Source of the DNA: Ancylomarina sp. 16SWW S1-10-2
Lineage (GTDB): Bacteria; Bacteroidota; Bacteroidia; Bacteroidales; Marinifilaceae
Assembly (NCBI RefSeq): GCF_009669305.1
Contig: NZ_SADB01000016.1
Span: 1 to 64,000, forward strand
Direction of reading: 5' to 3'
Length of the DNA stretch: 64,000 nt
In this document: positions 27,240 through 38,400 of the stretch, in pieces
Layout: every line of letters starts with the position of its first letter
Numbering within the stretch: position 1 is the stretch's first letter
Notes under the pieces: model-generated
Told to the model about the DNA's origin: nothing
Seen by the model: only the letters and a program-made list of their open reading frames with translations
Database searches by the model: none
Translations under genes and position numbers: made by a program

Positions 27240-27908
27240 TTTTTTCTTTTTAAATTTTATGGTGATGGATAATTCCAACTTACCATTTACGTTTATTATT
27301 CAAATTTCATTTGTTATACAATTGATGTAAGGGCTGCATTCCACATCATCCTTTTTACATCCATCGCTTTTTTCTATGGACAACTAGGCTGTAACCACAG
27401 CTATTTTGCTAACCATAGCGACGAATACACCCTTGCATGCAAAAAGAGCACATAAAAGGTAGACATTACAAACGACATAGCCCAAAATCTTTAGCCACAA
27501 AACAAGTACATCTTGTAAAAAAACAGTTAGAAAATCATTTCAGTAAAAAATTATCATCTTATACTTGCTTTTCCACACAAAATTATCATTAACCTCACCC
27601 ACAACTATATTTCACTTAATATCCAATTTACAAACAATCAAAATCACTAATTATTAAAACACTATTGCATCCTTATATATTTATCTATCAAAACACTTAT
27701 CTTTAGCCTTTACACTTGAATATTAAACGAACTTTAGTATCTTGAATTCTATAGTTATTTATATTATTCAAATATAAGCTGCAGTTGTAATTAGTATCAC
27801 ATTTTCTTCTTGGTTTTATTATATTTTCAATAAACCCAACTAGAGTAAAACCATTTATTATGTGTACATATTTAGAAATTGCTTCAATTGGTTAAGTAAA
27901 GAACAATT
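27240..27908. other. Divergent intergenic region between pyk and the hybrid kinase
   Basis: Nearly 670 AT-rich bases. No ORF of note, no RNA gene, and no full TTTG/TAnnTTTG pair that I can support in either direction. Confidence 0.4.
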
Positions 27909-30900
27909 ATGAGAATAAAATACGATTGGCGAATATGGATGGTATGTATAATAGGCTTAGCAACAACACTAGCTGCTGCATATTTTGTGAAAACAGATTT
28001 TGATAAAATTTCTGAAACTGAATTTAAATTTGAATGCAAAGAGATTTCGAACAAAATAGAACTCCGATTGCACGCTAATGCAAGATTACTACAAAGTGGT
28101 GTTGCTTTATGGGCTGCTTCCGATACTATAAATCAGAACGATTGGCAGGCTTTTGTTGAAAAATCGAAAATAAAAGAAGACTTACCAGGGATTTTAGGTA
28201 CTGGTGTTTCCCTTATTATTCCAGAAAAAAATCTGGATAAACATTGTATCGAGCTTAGAAGTAAAGGCTTTCCTAATTATAAAGTTTGGCCAAATCAGAA
28301 AAGAGATATCTACACCTCCATCGTTATGTTGGAACCGTTGAACGATCTTAATTTGCGTGCTTTAGGTTACGATATGATGACAAATTCTGTACGCAGAGAG
28401 GCTATGGAACGTGCCCGCGACTTAGATGTGCCAGCTCTTTCTGGCAAAGTGCTTCTTGTGCAAGAATCAGACACAGGTGTACAGGCAGGAAACCTAATAT
28501 ACGTACCAATATACCACAAAAATCGTCCCACTAGAAACATTGAAGAACGCCGCTCGGCCATTTTAGGTTGGGTGTTCAGTCCCTATAGAATGGACGATTT
28601 AATTCAAGGCATACTAGACGATTGGGATTTTAAAAAAAGTGACCGCGCACTACATTTGAATATTTATGATGGATTAGAATGCTCTCCTCAAAACATTTTA
28701 TTTGAATCTCATAGTAATAATCAAAAATATAATACAAACATTCGATTTGCCTCACAAACTATAGTTGATTTTAACGGGCATAATTGGACCTTGGACTTTA
28801 AACAAAAAAATGGTAATATTTTTACTGACTATCTCGGAATGTGGGTCGTTCTTTTCGGAGGAATTATCATCATTGTTCTTTTACTTTTACTATCAGTCTC
28901 ATTGATAGACACAAAGAATAAAGCTCAGAAAATAGCCGAAAAAGTAACCGCTGAATTAAAAGAAAGTGAGAGACAATTGGAAAAATCCCAAAGAATATCA
29001 AATCTAGGTCGATATTCATTTGATATTATTTCGGGGAACTGGACTAGTTCAAAAACTCTAGATGAAATCTTAGGAATTCAGACAAACGACAAGCACCCTA
29101 TTGAATTGTGGATCAAATTATTACACACAGACAACAGAGAACAAATTAAGAAGTATTTGAATCAAACAATAACAAAACATTTATTTTTTGACAAAGAATA
29201 TAAAATTGTTAGAGATAACGATAAACAAGTACGTTGGGTACATGGATTAGGACAGCTTGAGTTCGATAAGCAGAAAAAACCATTTAGAATCATTGGGACA
29301 ATAAGAGATATTACAGAAAGAAAACTTGCCGAAATAGAAATTCAAAATATAACGAACCGTTTGCAACTAGCAACAAATGCTGCCAATATTGGCGTTTGGG
29401 ATAGAGATTTAAATGATAATAAAATAATTTGGGATAAGACGATGTATGAACTGTTTGGCTTTTCTAAAGAACAATCTAAAGACCCTGCATCAGCTTGGAA
29501 TGAAGCTCTTCATCCCGATGATATTTTGCGAGTGAATGAAGAAATCCAAATGGCTTTACGAGGTGAAAAAGAGTATAATACCGAATTTAGAGTCATTTGG
29601 CCCGATCAATCCATCCATCAGGTTAGAGGACGAGGCTTAGTAAGCTATGACGAAAGTGGGAAGCCTATTCGTATTCTTGGCATTGATATGGATATTACCG
29701 AGCAAAAGAAGGCCAACAAGATGATAAAACGCCAGCAAGAAGATTTAGAAGTCAAAGTTGCTGAACGAACAAAAGAATTAATCATATCGGAGAAAAAATT
29801 AAAGATAAGTATCAAAGATATTTCGGACTATAAGTTTGCATTGGATGAGTCAAGTATCGTTGCCATTACCGATAATAAGGGAATTATTAATTATGTGAAT
29901 GACTATTTTTGCAAGATTTCAAAATTTGACAAAAGTGAACTAATTGGGAATAGCCACAAAATAATTAATTCTGGTTATCATTCTGATGAATTTTTCATCC
30001 ATTTATGGCGTACCATTTCACAAGGTAAAGTTTGGAGAGGCGAAATTAAAAACGAAGCTAAAGATGGTAGTATTTATTGGGTAGACTCAACCATTGTTCC
30101 CTTTTTAGATGAAAAAGGAAAACCTTATCAATATATTGCCATTCGCTTTGATATTACAAGTAAAAAAATTGCAGAAGAATCTATAATTAGTGCTAAAGAT
30201 GCAGCCAATTCAGCCAATAAGGCAAAAAGCGAATTCTTGGCTAATATGAGCCACGAAATTCGTACACCCATGAATGCTGTTATTGGTTTTTCTGAACTTT
30301 TAGCCCAATCGATTAAAGATGGAAAACAACTTTCTCAAGTTGAATCAATTCGTAATAGTGGCAAAACACTTCTTAAGATCATCAACGATATTCTTGATCT
30401 TTCAAAAATAGAAGCTGGTAAAATTGAGATTATTCCTGAAGTAATTAACCTCAAAGAATTAATATCCGAAGTTAAAGATATGTTCATTCTAAAGGCAAAA
30501 GAGAAAGATCTCTATTTTGCAGTAGAATACAAAAGCATAGTGCCCAAAATGCTCCTTATAGATGAAGTGAGAGTGCGACAAATTCTATTTAACATAATAG
30601 GCAATGCACTTAAATTTACCGAGCAGGGGCATGTCATTGTTACTGTTGATGGACATAGAGATCCTCAAAATCATGAAAAACTAAACCTCACATTTCATGT
30701 GGAAGATACTGGAATGGGTATCTCTCACGATGAGCAAGACTTAATTTTTGAACCATTCAATCAACAAAAAGGTCAAAGCAGTAAATATGGTGGAACAGGA
30801 TTAGGCTTGTCAATTACAAAAAAACTGATTGAAAAAATGGGCGGAACAATCACCCTTGACAGTGAAATTGGGAAGGGAAGTCAATTTTCGGTACGTATCC

Positions 30901-31667
30901 CTAACATTACGATTGCTACCGATGAGATTAAAACTTTAAAAGACACATTCGATCATTCAGAAATTGTTTTTGAAAATGCAAAGATCATGATAGTGGATGA
31001 CAACGAAGAGAATCGAAAACTAATTAGAGATTTATTAGAATGCTCACAAATTCAATTTTCAGAGGCATGTAATGGTAAAACAGCAGTCGCTTTAGCCAAA
31101 GAAATTATACCAGATATTATATTAATGGATTTACGCATGCCTGTAATGGATGGCTATGAAGCCACACAACTTCTTAGACAAAACGAAAGCACCAAGTCGA
31201 TACCAGTTCTTGCAATTTCAGCTTCAACACGAAAAATTATGTATGGTGATCGATCCAATGGCATTTTTAATGAATATTTAATAAAACCAATAAACGCATC
31301 TGTTTTATTTGAAAAAATAAAGAAGTATCTTCCCTTCAAAATTCGAAAAAAATTAACCAATGAGGAAACTCCCAAGGAACAAATGGTATTAACAGAGAAT
31401 CAAATAAATGATCTCCCAGATTTAATCCATATTCTTGAAACAAAGTTTATACCAAAACATCAGAAAATAAGTCAATCTCAAATGATTGATCACATAGAAG
31501 AATTTGGAATGGAACTTAAAGCGCTAGCAGAAGAAAATGACATTGAATATTTGCTAAATTATGCAAATGAAATCTGTCAATTTGCTGACAATTTTGAAAT
31601 TGAAAAATTAACTCAATCTTTGAAACGCTTTCCTCAGATAACAGAACAATTTAAAAACTACAACTAA
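27909..31667 (+). CDS. CHASE-PAS hybrid sensor histidine kinase
   Basis: 1252 residues. TM1 (about 9-26), an extracytoplasmic CHASE sensor domain (about 70-270), TM2 (about 310-335), then three PAS modules (about 360-475, 478-600 and 635-755; the first two end in DITERK/DITEQK), a coiled stretch, HisKA with FLANMSHEIRTPMNAV (phospho-accepting His782), HATPase_c with NALKFTEQ, DTGMGIS and GGTGLGLSI, a receiver domain (VDDNEENRKLI; phospho-Asp about 1072 in ILMDLRMPVMDG) and a ~100-residue helical tail. The tail has the size of an HPt domain but lacks the HxxKG motif. CHASE domains bind small ligands such as cytokinin-like or peptide signals; the ligand here is unknown. One base separates it from the next gene, so they form a phosphorelay operon. 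Confidence 0.93.
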   Translation: MRIKYDWRIWMVCIIGLATTLAAAYFVKTDFDKISETEFKFECKEISNKIELRLHANARLLQSGVALWAASDTINQNDWQAFVEKSKIKEDLPGILGTGVSLIIPEKNLDKHCIELRSKGFPNYKVWPNQKRDIYTSIVMLEPLNDLNLRALGYDMMTNSVRREAMERARDLDVPALSGKVLLVQESDTGVQAGNLIYVPIYHKNRPTRNIEERRSAILGWVFSPYRMDDLIQGILDDWDFKKSDRALHLNIYDGLECSPQNILFESHSNNQKYNTNIRFASQTIVDFNGHNWTLDFKQKNGNIFTDYLGMWVVLFGGIIIIVLLLLLSVSLIDTKNKAQKIAEKVTAELKESERQLEKSQRISNLGRYSFDIISGNWTSSKTLDEILGIQTNDKHPIELWIKLLHTDNREQIKKYLNQTITKHLFFDKEYKIVRDNDKQVRWVHGLGQLEFDKQKKPFRIIGTIRDITERKLAEIEIQNITNRLQLATNAANIGVWDRDLNDNKIIWDKTMYELFGFSKEQSKDPASAWNEALHPDDILRVNEEIQMALRGEKEYNTEFRVIWPDQSIHQVRGRGLVSYDESGKPIRILGIDMDITEQKKANKMIKRQQEDLEVKVAERTKELIISEKKLKISIKDISDYKFALDESSIVAITDNKGIINYVNDYFCKISKFDKSELIGNSHKIINSGYHSDEFFIHLWRTISQGKVWRGEIKNEAKDGSIYWVDSTIVPFLDEKGKPYQYIAIRFDITSKKIAEESIISAKDAANSANKAKSEFLANMSHEIRTPMNAVIGFSELLAQSIKDGKQLSQVESIRNSGKTLLKIINDILDLSKIEAGKIEIIPEVINLKELISEVKDMFILKAKEKDLYFAVEYKSIVPKMLLIDEVRVRQILFNIIGNALKFTEQGHVIVTVDGHRDPQNHEKLNLTFHVEDTGMGISHDEQDLIFEPFNQQKGQSSKYGGTGLGLSITKKLIEKMGGTITLDSEIGKGSQFSVRIPNITIATDEIKTLKDTFDHSEIVFENAKIMIVDDNEENRKLIRDLLECSQIQFSEACNGKTAVALAKEIIPDIILMDLRMPVMDGYEATQLLRQNESTKSIPVLAISASTRKIMYGDRSNGIFNEYLIKPINASVLFEKIKKYLPFKIRKKLTNEETPKEQMVLTENQINDLPDLIHILETKFIPKHQKISQSQMIDHIEEFGMELKALAEENDIEYLLNYANEICQFADNFEIEKLTQSLKRFPQITEQFKNYN

Positions 31668-31668
31668 C

Positions 31669-32856
31669 ATGTTTACGAACGATAAAAACACAAAAATTAA
31701 AATATTAGCTGTTGATGATAATCCCAAAAACATTCAAGTTATTGGAAGCTTTCTTCGTGATGCCGGTTATTCTGTCGGATTTGCTTATGATGGACAGCAA
31801 GCTCTAAACATTTTAAATGAAACACCAGATTTTGATTTAATTCTATTGGATATCAATATGCCGGTAATGAATGGTCTTGACACATGCAAAGCCATACGAG
31901 CAAGCGAAACACTCAAAGAAATTCCAGTAATATTTTTAACCGCCTTAAATGATACCAACGATATTCTTACTGGATTTGATGTAGGAGGTCAAGATTATGT
32001 ATGTAAGCCCTTTAATTCTAAAGAAATATTATCTCGTATTAACACACATGTTGAATTAAAACGTAGTAAAGATCAACTTAAAAAAGTCAATCAATGGCTT
32101 GAAGATAAAGTAGAAGAACGAACTCACGAGCTTCGCAAATCGAATTTAGAATTGGAAAAAGCATACCAAGAATTACAAGTATTAGATAAATCAAAATCTG
32201 ATTTTCTTACGTTAATCACGCATCAAATCAATACACCATTGAACGGTATTCTTGGCTTTATTGGTATTTTGAAAGATGAACTTAAAGATTCACATCTAAA
32301 TGAAATGTGTTCATATCTCGAAATTTCAGCAAAGAGACTTGAGTCTTTTGCAAAAGTTGGTTTAAAAATAACAGAGTTACGTACAAAGAAACTCACTGTT
32401 GAAAAAAGAGAGGTACATCTCGACAATTTAATTGAGATGTCTAAAATTAGTCTTGCTGAAAAGATTAAGGAGAAAAACATCAGTATTCAGATAGAAGGTG
32501 ATATGCTTGAGAGTACTTGTGATGGAGATGAAGGCTTACTTAAATTTTGCGTTGAAAGTATCCTCGAAAATGCGATTAAATTTTCTCCCAAAGAAGGAAC
32601 TATTTTTGTGACAATTAATTCTGAAGAAGATAGAAGACACTTCTCTTTTATTGATCAAGGAAATGGATTTAATACAAAAGCACTCGATTCTTTATTTAAA
32701 CTATTTGTGCCAGGAAGCGATTACTCTGATGAAAATATCGGTTTAGATTTGGCTTTGGTTAAACTTATTATGGATGCTCATAAAGGAGTCGTTACGGTCA
32801 CAAATCATGAGAAAAATGGAGCTGTTGTTACCTTAACTTTCCCAATCCAAAATTAG
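31669..32856 (+). CDS. Receiver domain-histidine kinase protein (REC-HisKA-HATPase)
   Basis: 395 residues, no membrane segment. The N-terminal receiver has the acidic pair VDDN, phospho-Asp61 in ILLDINMPVMNG, the Thr/Ala in LTALND and Lys in YVCKPF. A coiled coil (VEERTHELRKSNLELEKAYQEL) leads to HisKA with ITHQINTPLNGI (His185) and HATPase_c with ENAIKFSP, DQGNGFN and a reduced G2 box (IGLDLALVKLI in place of GLGL). This suggests a cytosolic kinase whose activity is set by phosphorylation of its own receiver by the upstream hybrid kinase. No DNA-binding output is encoded nearby, so the final regulator lies elsewhere. Confidence 0.9.
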   Translation: MFTNDKNTKIKILAVDDNPKNIQVIGSFLRDAGYSVGFAYDGQQALNILNETPDFDLILLDINMPVMNGLDTCKAIRASETLKEIPVIFLTALNDTNDILTGFDVGGQDYVCKPFNSKEILSRINTHVELKRSKDQLKKVNQWLEDKVEERTHELRKSNLELEKAYQELQVLDKSKSDFLTLITHQINTPLNGILGFIGILKDELKDSHLNEMCSYLEISAKRLESFAKVGLKITELRTKKLTVEKREVHLDNLIEMSKISLAEKIKEKNISIQIEGDMLESTCDGDEGLLKFCVESILENAIKFSPKEGTIFVTINSEEDRRHFSFIDQGNGFNTKALDSLFKLFVPGSDYSDENIGLDLALVKLIMDAHKGVVTVTNHEKNGAVVTLTFPIQN

Positions 32857-32948
32857 ATATAAATCATGGTTTCGATGACCAAGTTTCATAACAAATGGCA
32901 TTATTCCCAACCTTTGTTAATACATGGATACTATATACAAAAGCAATA

Positions 32949-32982
32949 CAGCTATTTCAAAATATAAATTCTGAAATAGCTG
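32949..32982. terminator. Terminator-like hairpin between convergent genes
   Basis: An 11-base perfect stem (CAGCTATTTCA / TGAAATAGCTG) with a 12-base loop lies between the kinase operon and mscL, which converge here. No long T run follows, so support is moderate. Confidence 0.5.
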
Positions 32983-33072
32983 CATTATCCCTTACCTTTT
33001 ATAACTACAAAATCTTTAAACATATACCAATTCGACGGTAAATAATCGCTTAATTAAGGTTGGATAGACTTA

Positions 33073-33492
33073 TTATTTTTCTTTTAGTAAGTCTCTAATT
33101 TCAGAGAGCAACTCTATATTCTTTGGTGTAGAAATAGTAATATCCTTTTCGTCGAGAGCTTTTCTTCTCAATTTATTGAACATCTTAATTACCAAAAAAA
33201 GTGTGATTGCGATAATAGAAAAATCAAATAACACCTGTATAAAGTTACCATAGTTTATAGCTACTAACTCTTGAGTTACAACTCCAGTATTATCTACTAT
33301 TTGCTCTTGAAGAACTAATTTTAAATTTTGAAAATTCACCTCACCAATTATTATACTAAAAAAAGGTAGAATAATATCATTTACTAAAGAAGATACTATT
33401 TTATTAAATGCAACCCCAATAATAATTCCGATTGCCATATCAAACATATTCCCATTAATGGCAAACTCTTTAAATTCCTTAATTATTTTCAT
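33073..33492 (-). CDS. mscL: Large-conductance mechanosensitive channel MscL
   Basis: 139 residues, the normal length. N-terminal amphipathic FKEFAINGNMFDMAIGIIIGVAFNKIVSSLVNDIILP with the glycine-spaced TM1 pore helix, a periplasmic loop, TM2 (about 85-108), then the basic FNKLRRK and a C-terminal helix. It opens as a last-resort valve under extreme turgor. It lies 40 bases from the aldehyde dehydrogenase gene in the same direction. Confidence 0.96.
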   Translation of the reverse strand: MKIIKEFKEFAINGNMFDMAIGIIIGVAFNKIVSSLVNDIILPFFSIIIGEVNFQNLKLVLQEQIVDNTGVVTQELVAINYGNFIQVLFDFSIIAITLFLVIKMFNKLRRKALDEKDITISTPKNIELLSEIRDLLKEK

Positions 33493-33532
33493 GATACATC
33501 GTTAAACTAATTTTCTATTACCTAATCGTAAT

Positions 33533-34903
33533 TTATTCTATAAGCCATTTCATTATGGCTATGTTTTTCTTTGAGTAAGGCGCATATTTAAGCTTACTTT
33601 CAAACCAAAATGGTTTATCTAATATGCTTTTATAATGAGAAAAGGTATCAAAACCGGCCTTCCCGTGATAACTTCCCATACCACTTAAACCAACTCCTCC
33701 AAATGGAAGCTTACTATTAGATAGATGCATTAAACTCTCATTAACAGCACCGCTTCCAAAAGAAAGTTCTCTTAGTAACTTGTTAATTTGCTTTCTGCTT
33801 TTAGCATATATGTAGCAAGACAAAGGCTTATCCCTTTCCTTTACCTTTTTTATGACCTCATCAAGATTAGTAAAAGAAATAACGGGAAGAATTGGTCCGA
33901 ATATTTCATCTTTCATGACTTCGTCTTCAAACGTAATATTTTTCAATATTGTCGGGCTAATAAATCTATTCTCTCTATTTAAATAGCCTCCAACATATAC
34001 TTTATCTTTATCAATCAGTTTACTAAGACGGTCAAAATTATTAGTATTTATTATTCTTAAATAGTTCTCATCAATATCCTCTTTATTATTATGATATTTT
34101 TCAATTTCATTTTTTAATGCTAAAAGGAATATTTCTTCAATTGATTTGTCTACTAAAATATAATCAGGGGCGACACAAGTTTGCCCTGCATTTAAAAATT
34201 TTGCCCAAACAATTCGTTTAGCAGTCATCTTAATATCCGTATCGGCAAGCACAAAAGTTGGACTTTTACCTCCAAGCTCAAGTGTAACGGGGATTAAGTT
34301 TTTTGCAGCTGCTTGATAAACAATCCTACCAATTGGAATACTTCCAGTAAAAAATATTTTATCAAATTTTTGTTCTATCAGCTCCGTAGTTTCTTTAACG
34401 CCACCTTCAACAACACAAAAATAATTGCTCTGAAAATTATCATTAATAATTTTAGCCATCACTTCTGATGTTTTGTCCGGAAGTTCACTTGGCTTTATAA
34501 TCACTGTATTTCCTGCCGCAAGCGACGATATAGCAGGAATTAATGAAAGCTGATATGGGTAATTCCACGCTCCAATAACTAACGTAACCCCTAAAGGCTC
34601 TGGAATAATGTAACTTTTTGATGGGAAATTAACTAAACCAGATGATACCTTTTTCCGTTTACTCCATTTCTTTGTGTGTTTTATAAAACTATTAATTTCG
34701 TGATATATCAAAGACAATTCAGTTATATAAGTTTCAAATTCAGATTTACCAAAGTCTTCATAGATTGCTCTATAAAGCAAACTTTCATTTTCTTTCAGAA
34801 TAGCCTTTACCTTTTTTAATTGTTCTATTCTAAAATGTACATTTTTAGTTGTATTTGAATTGAAAAAGTTTTGTTGTTGTGTAAGTATATCCCTTATTTC
34901 CAT
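33533..34903 (-). CDS. Aldehyde dehydrogenase (ALDH3-like)
   Basis: NAD(P)-dependent oxidation of an aldehyde to an acid. Elements visible: EPLGVTLVIGAWNYPYQLSL, AGNTVIIKPSELP, FTGSIPIGRIVYQAA, catalytic Glu in LELGGKSP, catalytic Cys in AGQTCVAPDY and the C-terminal PFGGVGLSGMGSYHGKAGFDTFSH. The absence of a long N-terminal extension and the FSHYKS ending fit the class 3 (fatty aldehyde) group. The frame opens 26 codons further upstream at a GTG, but the ATG at 34903 begins the conserved region (456 residues). Substrate unknown; possibly long-chain or aromatic aldehydes. Confidence 0.93.
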   Translation of the reverse strand: MEIRDILTQQQNFFNSNTTKNVHFRIEQLKKVKAILKENESLLYRAIYEDFGKSEFETYITELSLIYHEINSFIKHTKKWSKRKKVSSGLVNFPSKSYIIPEPLGVTLVIGAWNYPYQLSLIPAISSLAAGNTVIIKPSELPDKTSEVMAKIINDNFQSNYFCVVEGGVKETTELIEQKFDKIFFTGSIPIGRIVYQAAAKNLIPVTLELGGKSPTFVLADTDIKMTAKRIVWAKFLNAGQTCVAPDYILVDKSIEEIFLLALKNEIEKYHNNKEDIDENYLRIINTNNFDRLSKLIDKDKVYVGGYLNRENRFISPTILKNITFEDEVMKDEIFGPILPVISFTNLDEVIKKVKERDKPLSCYIYAKSRKQINKLLRELSFGSGAVNESLMHLSNSKLPFGGVGLSGMGSYHGKAGFDTFSHYKSILDKPFWFESKLKYAPYSKKNIAIMKWLIE

Positions 34904-35452
34904 TTTGAATATTTTATTCTCTATTCTTTTTATTACATGACACTTAACTAAATGTATTTGCCACCATACAATAACTACCACGTCTCCCTCACCTTAAGTA
35001 ATTCGTGACTATTTACTCCTATAGAATAATAAAAAGAGCAACCGTTTTGCTAAACTAAAAAGCAGTATTAGAGGCTTCTATATATTCTTTTAACAATAAA
35101 AAATATCATTAAACTTTTAGCCTACTAAATTTACTAAATAAAATAATAAACAAAACATAAAAAGATGGCAAAAAGCAGGATTACATCAGAATTAAAAAAA
35201 ATATTTTGAATTAATTTGAATGTAAACTAAGGAGAATATTAAGTTTCAAAACAAAAATAGAGATATTAATACAGCGAGTTTATTACGACCCAAATTTGGT
35301 AGAAAATATTTTCGATACAAGCTTTATGGTAAATCAGAAAAAGAGAGGAAAAAACTATTTACTTCACTCTGACAGATTCATACAACTAAAAAAAACGTTA
35401 ACGAAACGCTTACAAGAACCTTATAAGGAAGTAACTTAACATGGATTCTTTT
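34904..35452. other. Intergenic region, nothing recognised
   Basis: About 550 AT-rich bases between the TAM genes and the aldehyde dehydrogenase. Only very short frames and a small palindrome (CCTTATAAGG near 35420) are seen. Confidence 0.4.
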
Positions 35453-38400
35453 CTACCTCCACGTCCATTTAATAATAAAATCAAAACCAGAGTTTGTACT
35501 TTGATTAGTGGCCTGTAAAAAGAGAGAGCGATAGAATTGGTACTCCATTGATATTTTTTCAGGTTCAACTATTTTATCTTTTTTATCAAGAGCAAAAGTG
35601 CGTTCGTAATTTAGATATAGGTTATTGGTAATATATTTCCCTATGGAAACACTGCTTTGCGATCCACTCCCATTTCCTGTAATTTCAATCGCATCCAAGC
35701 CTAAAGATGATTGAAGAACATCTTTCATCACATTTGATATTTGACCTATAGCTAAATCTTTAGCAATATCTACATTACTACTACTTGCCGAAGCTGTTTC
35801 TTGGGTATCCAACTGACTGGAAGTTTTATTGAATAATAAACATGAAATAGCATCTTTCTCTTCTATTACCGTGTCATCAAGATAAAATTCGACTTTGGGT
35901 TGAGAAACCCGACCAGAAACATTTAAATTTAGCTTTCGTAGAAGATTTTCAGAATCGCGAAATTTATATGCTATTTTAAAATCAACCACCGGATCAATTT
36001 TCTGCCCACCAGTTAAACTTATTGTTCCTTCTTCAACTTCAAGCCTACGACCATAAATCTTATAATAGCCTCGTTTTATATTAAGATCACCAAAAAAATC
36101 AATTTGTTCTCCCTCTTTTATGGCTCTTACTTTCCCTGCCAATTCAAAATTCATGTTTTTACCTTTTATCCATGAATTACGCGGAATCTCTATTTCGAAT
36201 TCTCCTTTTAAATTCTTATAAATATCAGGCGTATTTTTAACATTGGAATCCTTTCTAATAATATGATTTAACTTAAATTCTTCGGCATCTTTTTGAGCTT
36301 TAACAAGTAATGGCTGATCAAAATCGTTAGAGATACCCTTATATTCTTTTAAAAATACGTCGGTGTTTAAAGTCGAGCTCAAAATAGAAAGTTTCCCTTT
36401 TAAAACAGGATGTTCGGCATACCCTTTTACCGATAAATTGGCATTAACTACTGCCTTAAGCATATCAGAATTAAATGCTCTAAAATTTTCTCCACTTAAG
36501 TTTAAATCAATCTTAGTCAAGTCTCCTTTTAAAAGAGAATCAAACTCCACGTAACCATTCATTTTTAAGTTGCCTTTACCCGAGAAAAGATGAAGACTAT
36601 CGAGATAGAAATGGTTATTATTCAATTGGCTTCGTATTTCTATTTTATTGTAATCAATGCCTAGTTTTTTATAACTCACAGCACCTTTGGAAAGCTTAAA
36701 TTTCCCATCTATTTTCGGATTGTTAAGGGTATTAGCAATATCCATTTTTAAACTCAACAAACCTTTGGTTGCTATCCCTTTTAAAGGAATAAAAGGCGTA
36801 AATTGAGAAAGTTCCAATTGATTGATATTTACATTTCCCTGTAGCAACTTGCTTGTCTTATTTATTGAAATACTGTCGGTGAAAGAAAAATGAACAGGAA
36901 CTTTTAGTTCTGCAAAAATTAAGGGCGATGTATTTTTATTTAAGGATCCCACTAATTTAAGATACTCATCATCATAATTTATGGTACTTTGAAAACGACT
37001 ATACCTAAGTTGGTCTATTCCCGGTTTATCGATATTAAGACTACCGCTAAGGACTGGCTTCTCTGCGGTACCTGTAATATCAAGAAGGGCATTTATATTT
37101 CCCGTAAATCGATAGGGCAAAAAACTTAAGCCTGGAATTTCGATCAGTTTTAAATTCTTCAGTTCAAGCTGCAAGTCTTCGTTGCCACGAAAAGCAAAAA
37201 TGCCATTGGCTCTCATTGCACTTTCCCTTGAAGTCATTTCTAATTGGTTAATTACAATGGAATCTTTTCCAAATTGGATAAAACTATTATCGCTACCACC
37301 AATCCAATTATTATTAAAAATGTTAAGATTTATTTCAGGAAAATAAAGACTTGGGGTATTACCAAAGTGCCATTCGGATAAGATATTGCCATATAAACTA
37401 TCGGAACCTTTAAATTTAAAGGAATTAGTTGCTTTTAATTTGTTCAAATCACTTTTAAAGTGGATTGTTTTCACATTTAACTTTTGGTATCGGGAATCAT
37501 TTAACTGTAAATCTACCCAACCAGAATTACCCTTATTTGAAATTAACATATTCGAGTTAACTTTAAGTTGTTCCACTTGAATGGAATCAAACTTTAACTT
37601 TTCAATATTAAGATTGGATGAAAAATTGAGCGAATCAAGAGAGCCCGTAATGTCAGTCGTCAATTGACCTGCAAATTGCAAGTCTTTTTGATTTAAAACA
37701 GAGCTAAGCTTTTGTATATCTTTGGAAGTAACACTAAAATCAAGCTTATTTGACTTAATCCAGTTGCCTTGCCCCTCGCCCTGCACTAAAACAAAAGGCG
37801 TTTTAATGTTGAATCCCGTCAAAAGGTAATCGCCCTTATTTAAACTGAGTTTGGAAGAGAAATCATCCAAAGGCATTCCAAAAATAGTTGAAGAATCAGA
37901 TTGCAATTCTATATCTGCGGTAAGAGATTTGAGATCAATCGCTGTACCTTTTGCTCTGATAGTGAGATTAATATCAGAAGACAAATTATCATTTCTTATA
38001 AGTCTTGCAAGATTAATGTTATTGAGAGTTCCTGAAACGCTATAATTTGGTTTTGTGAAGATTTTTTCAACATTAATTTTTGTTTTCAGATTTCCCATAA
38101 TGGAATTTGTCATCAATTCACCATGAAAACTTTCTCCACTTTTTTCTATTTCTGCTTCAAGATTCTCTAGGTAATAATCACCCCAATTGGCAAAACCAAT
38201 TTTCATATTAGTATTAAAACTAAGGTCTTTTAAACCAATCGGCAAAGTAGTAGCAGTTTGTTGTAGTGAATCATTCTCGGTAAAGTTTGTGTTGACTGAA
38301 AAGCGGGAATCGATAGTAACAAGCGCATTACGAAGACCTGATGAAACAGTTTTAAAATCAACAATATTAGTATTCGATTTGAACACCAGTTGATTAAATG

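Noticed and set aside
34904-34981. Upstream extension of the aldehyde dehydrogenase from a GTG
   Set aside because: The added 26 residues have no family counterpart, and the ATG at 34903 begins the conserved part.
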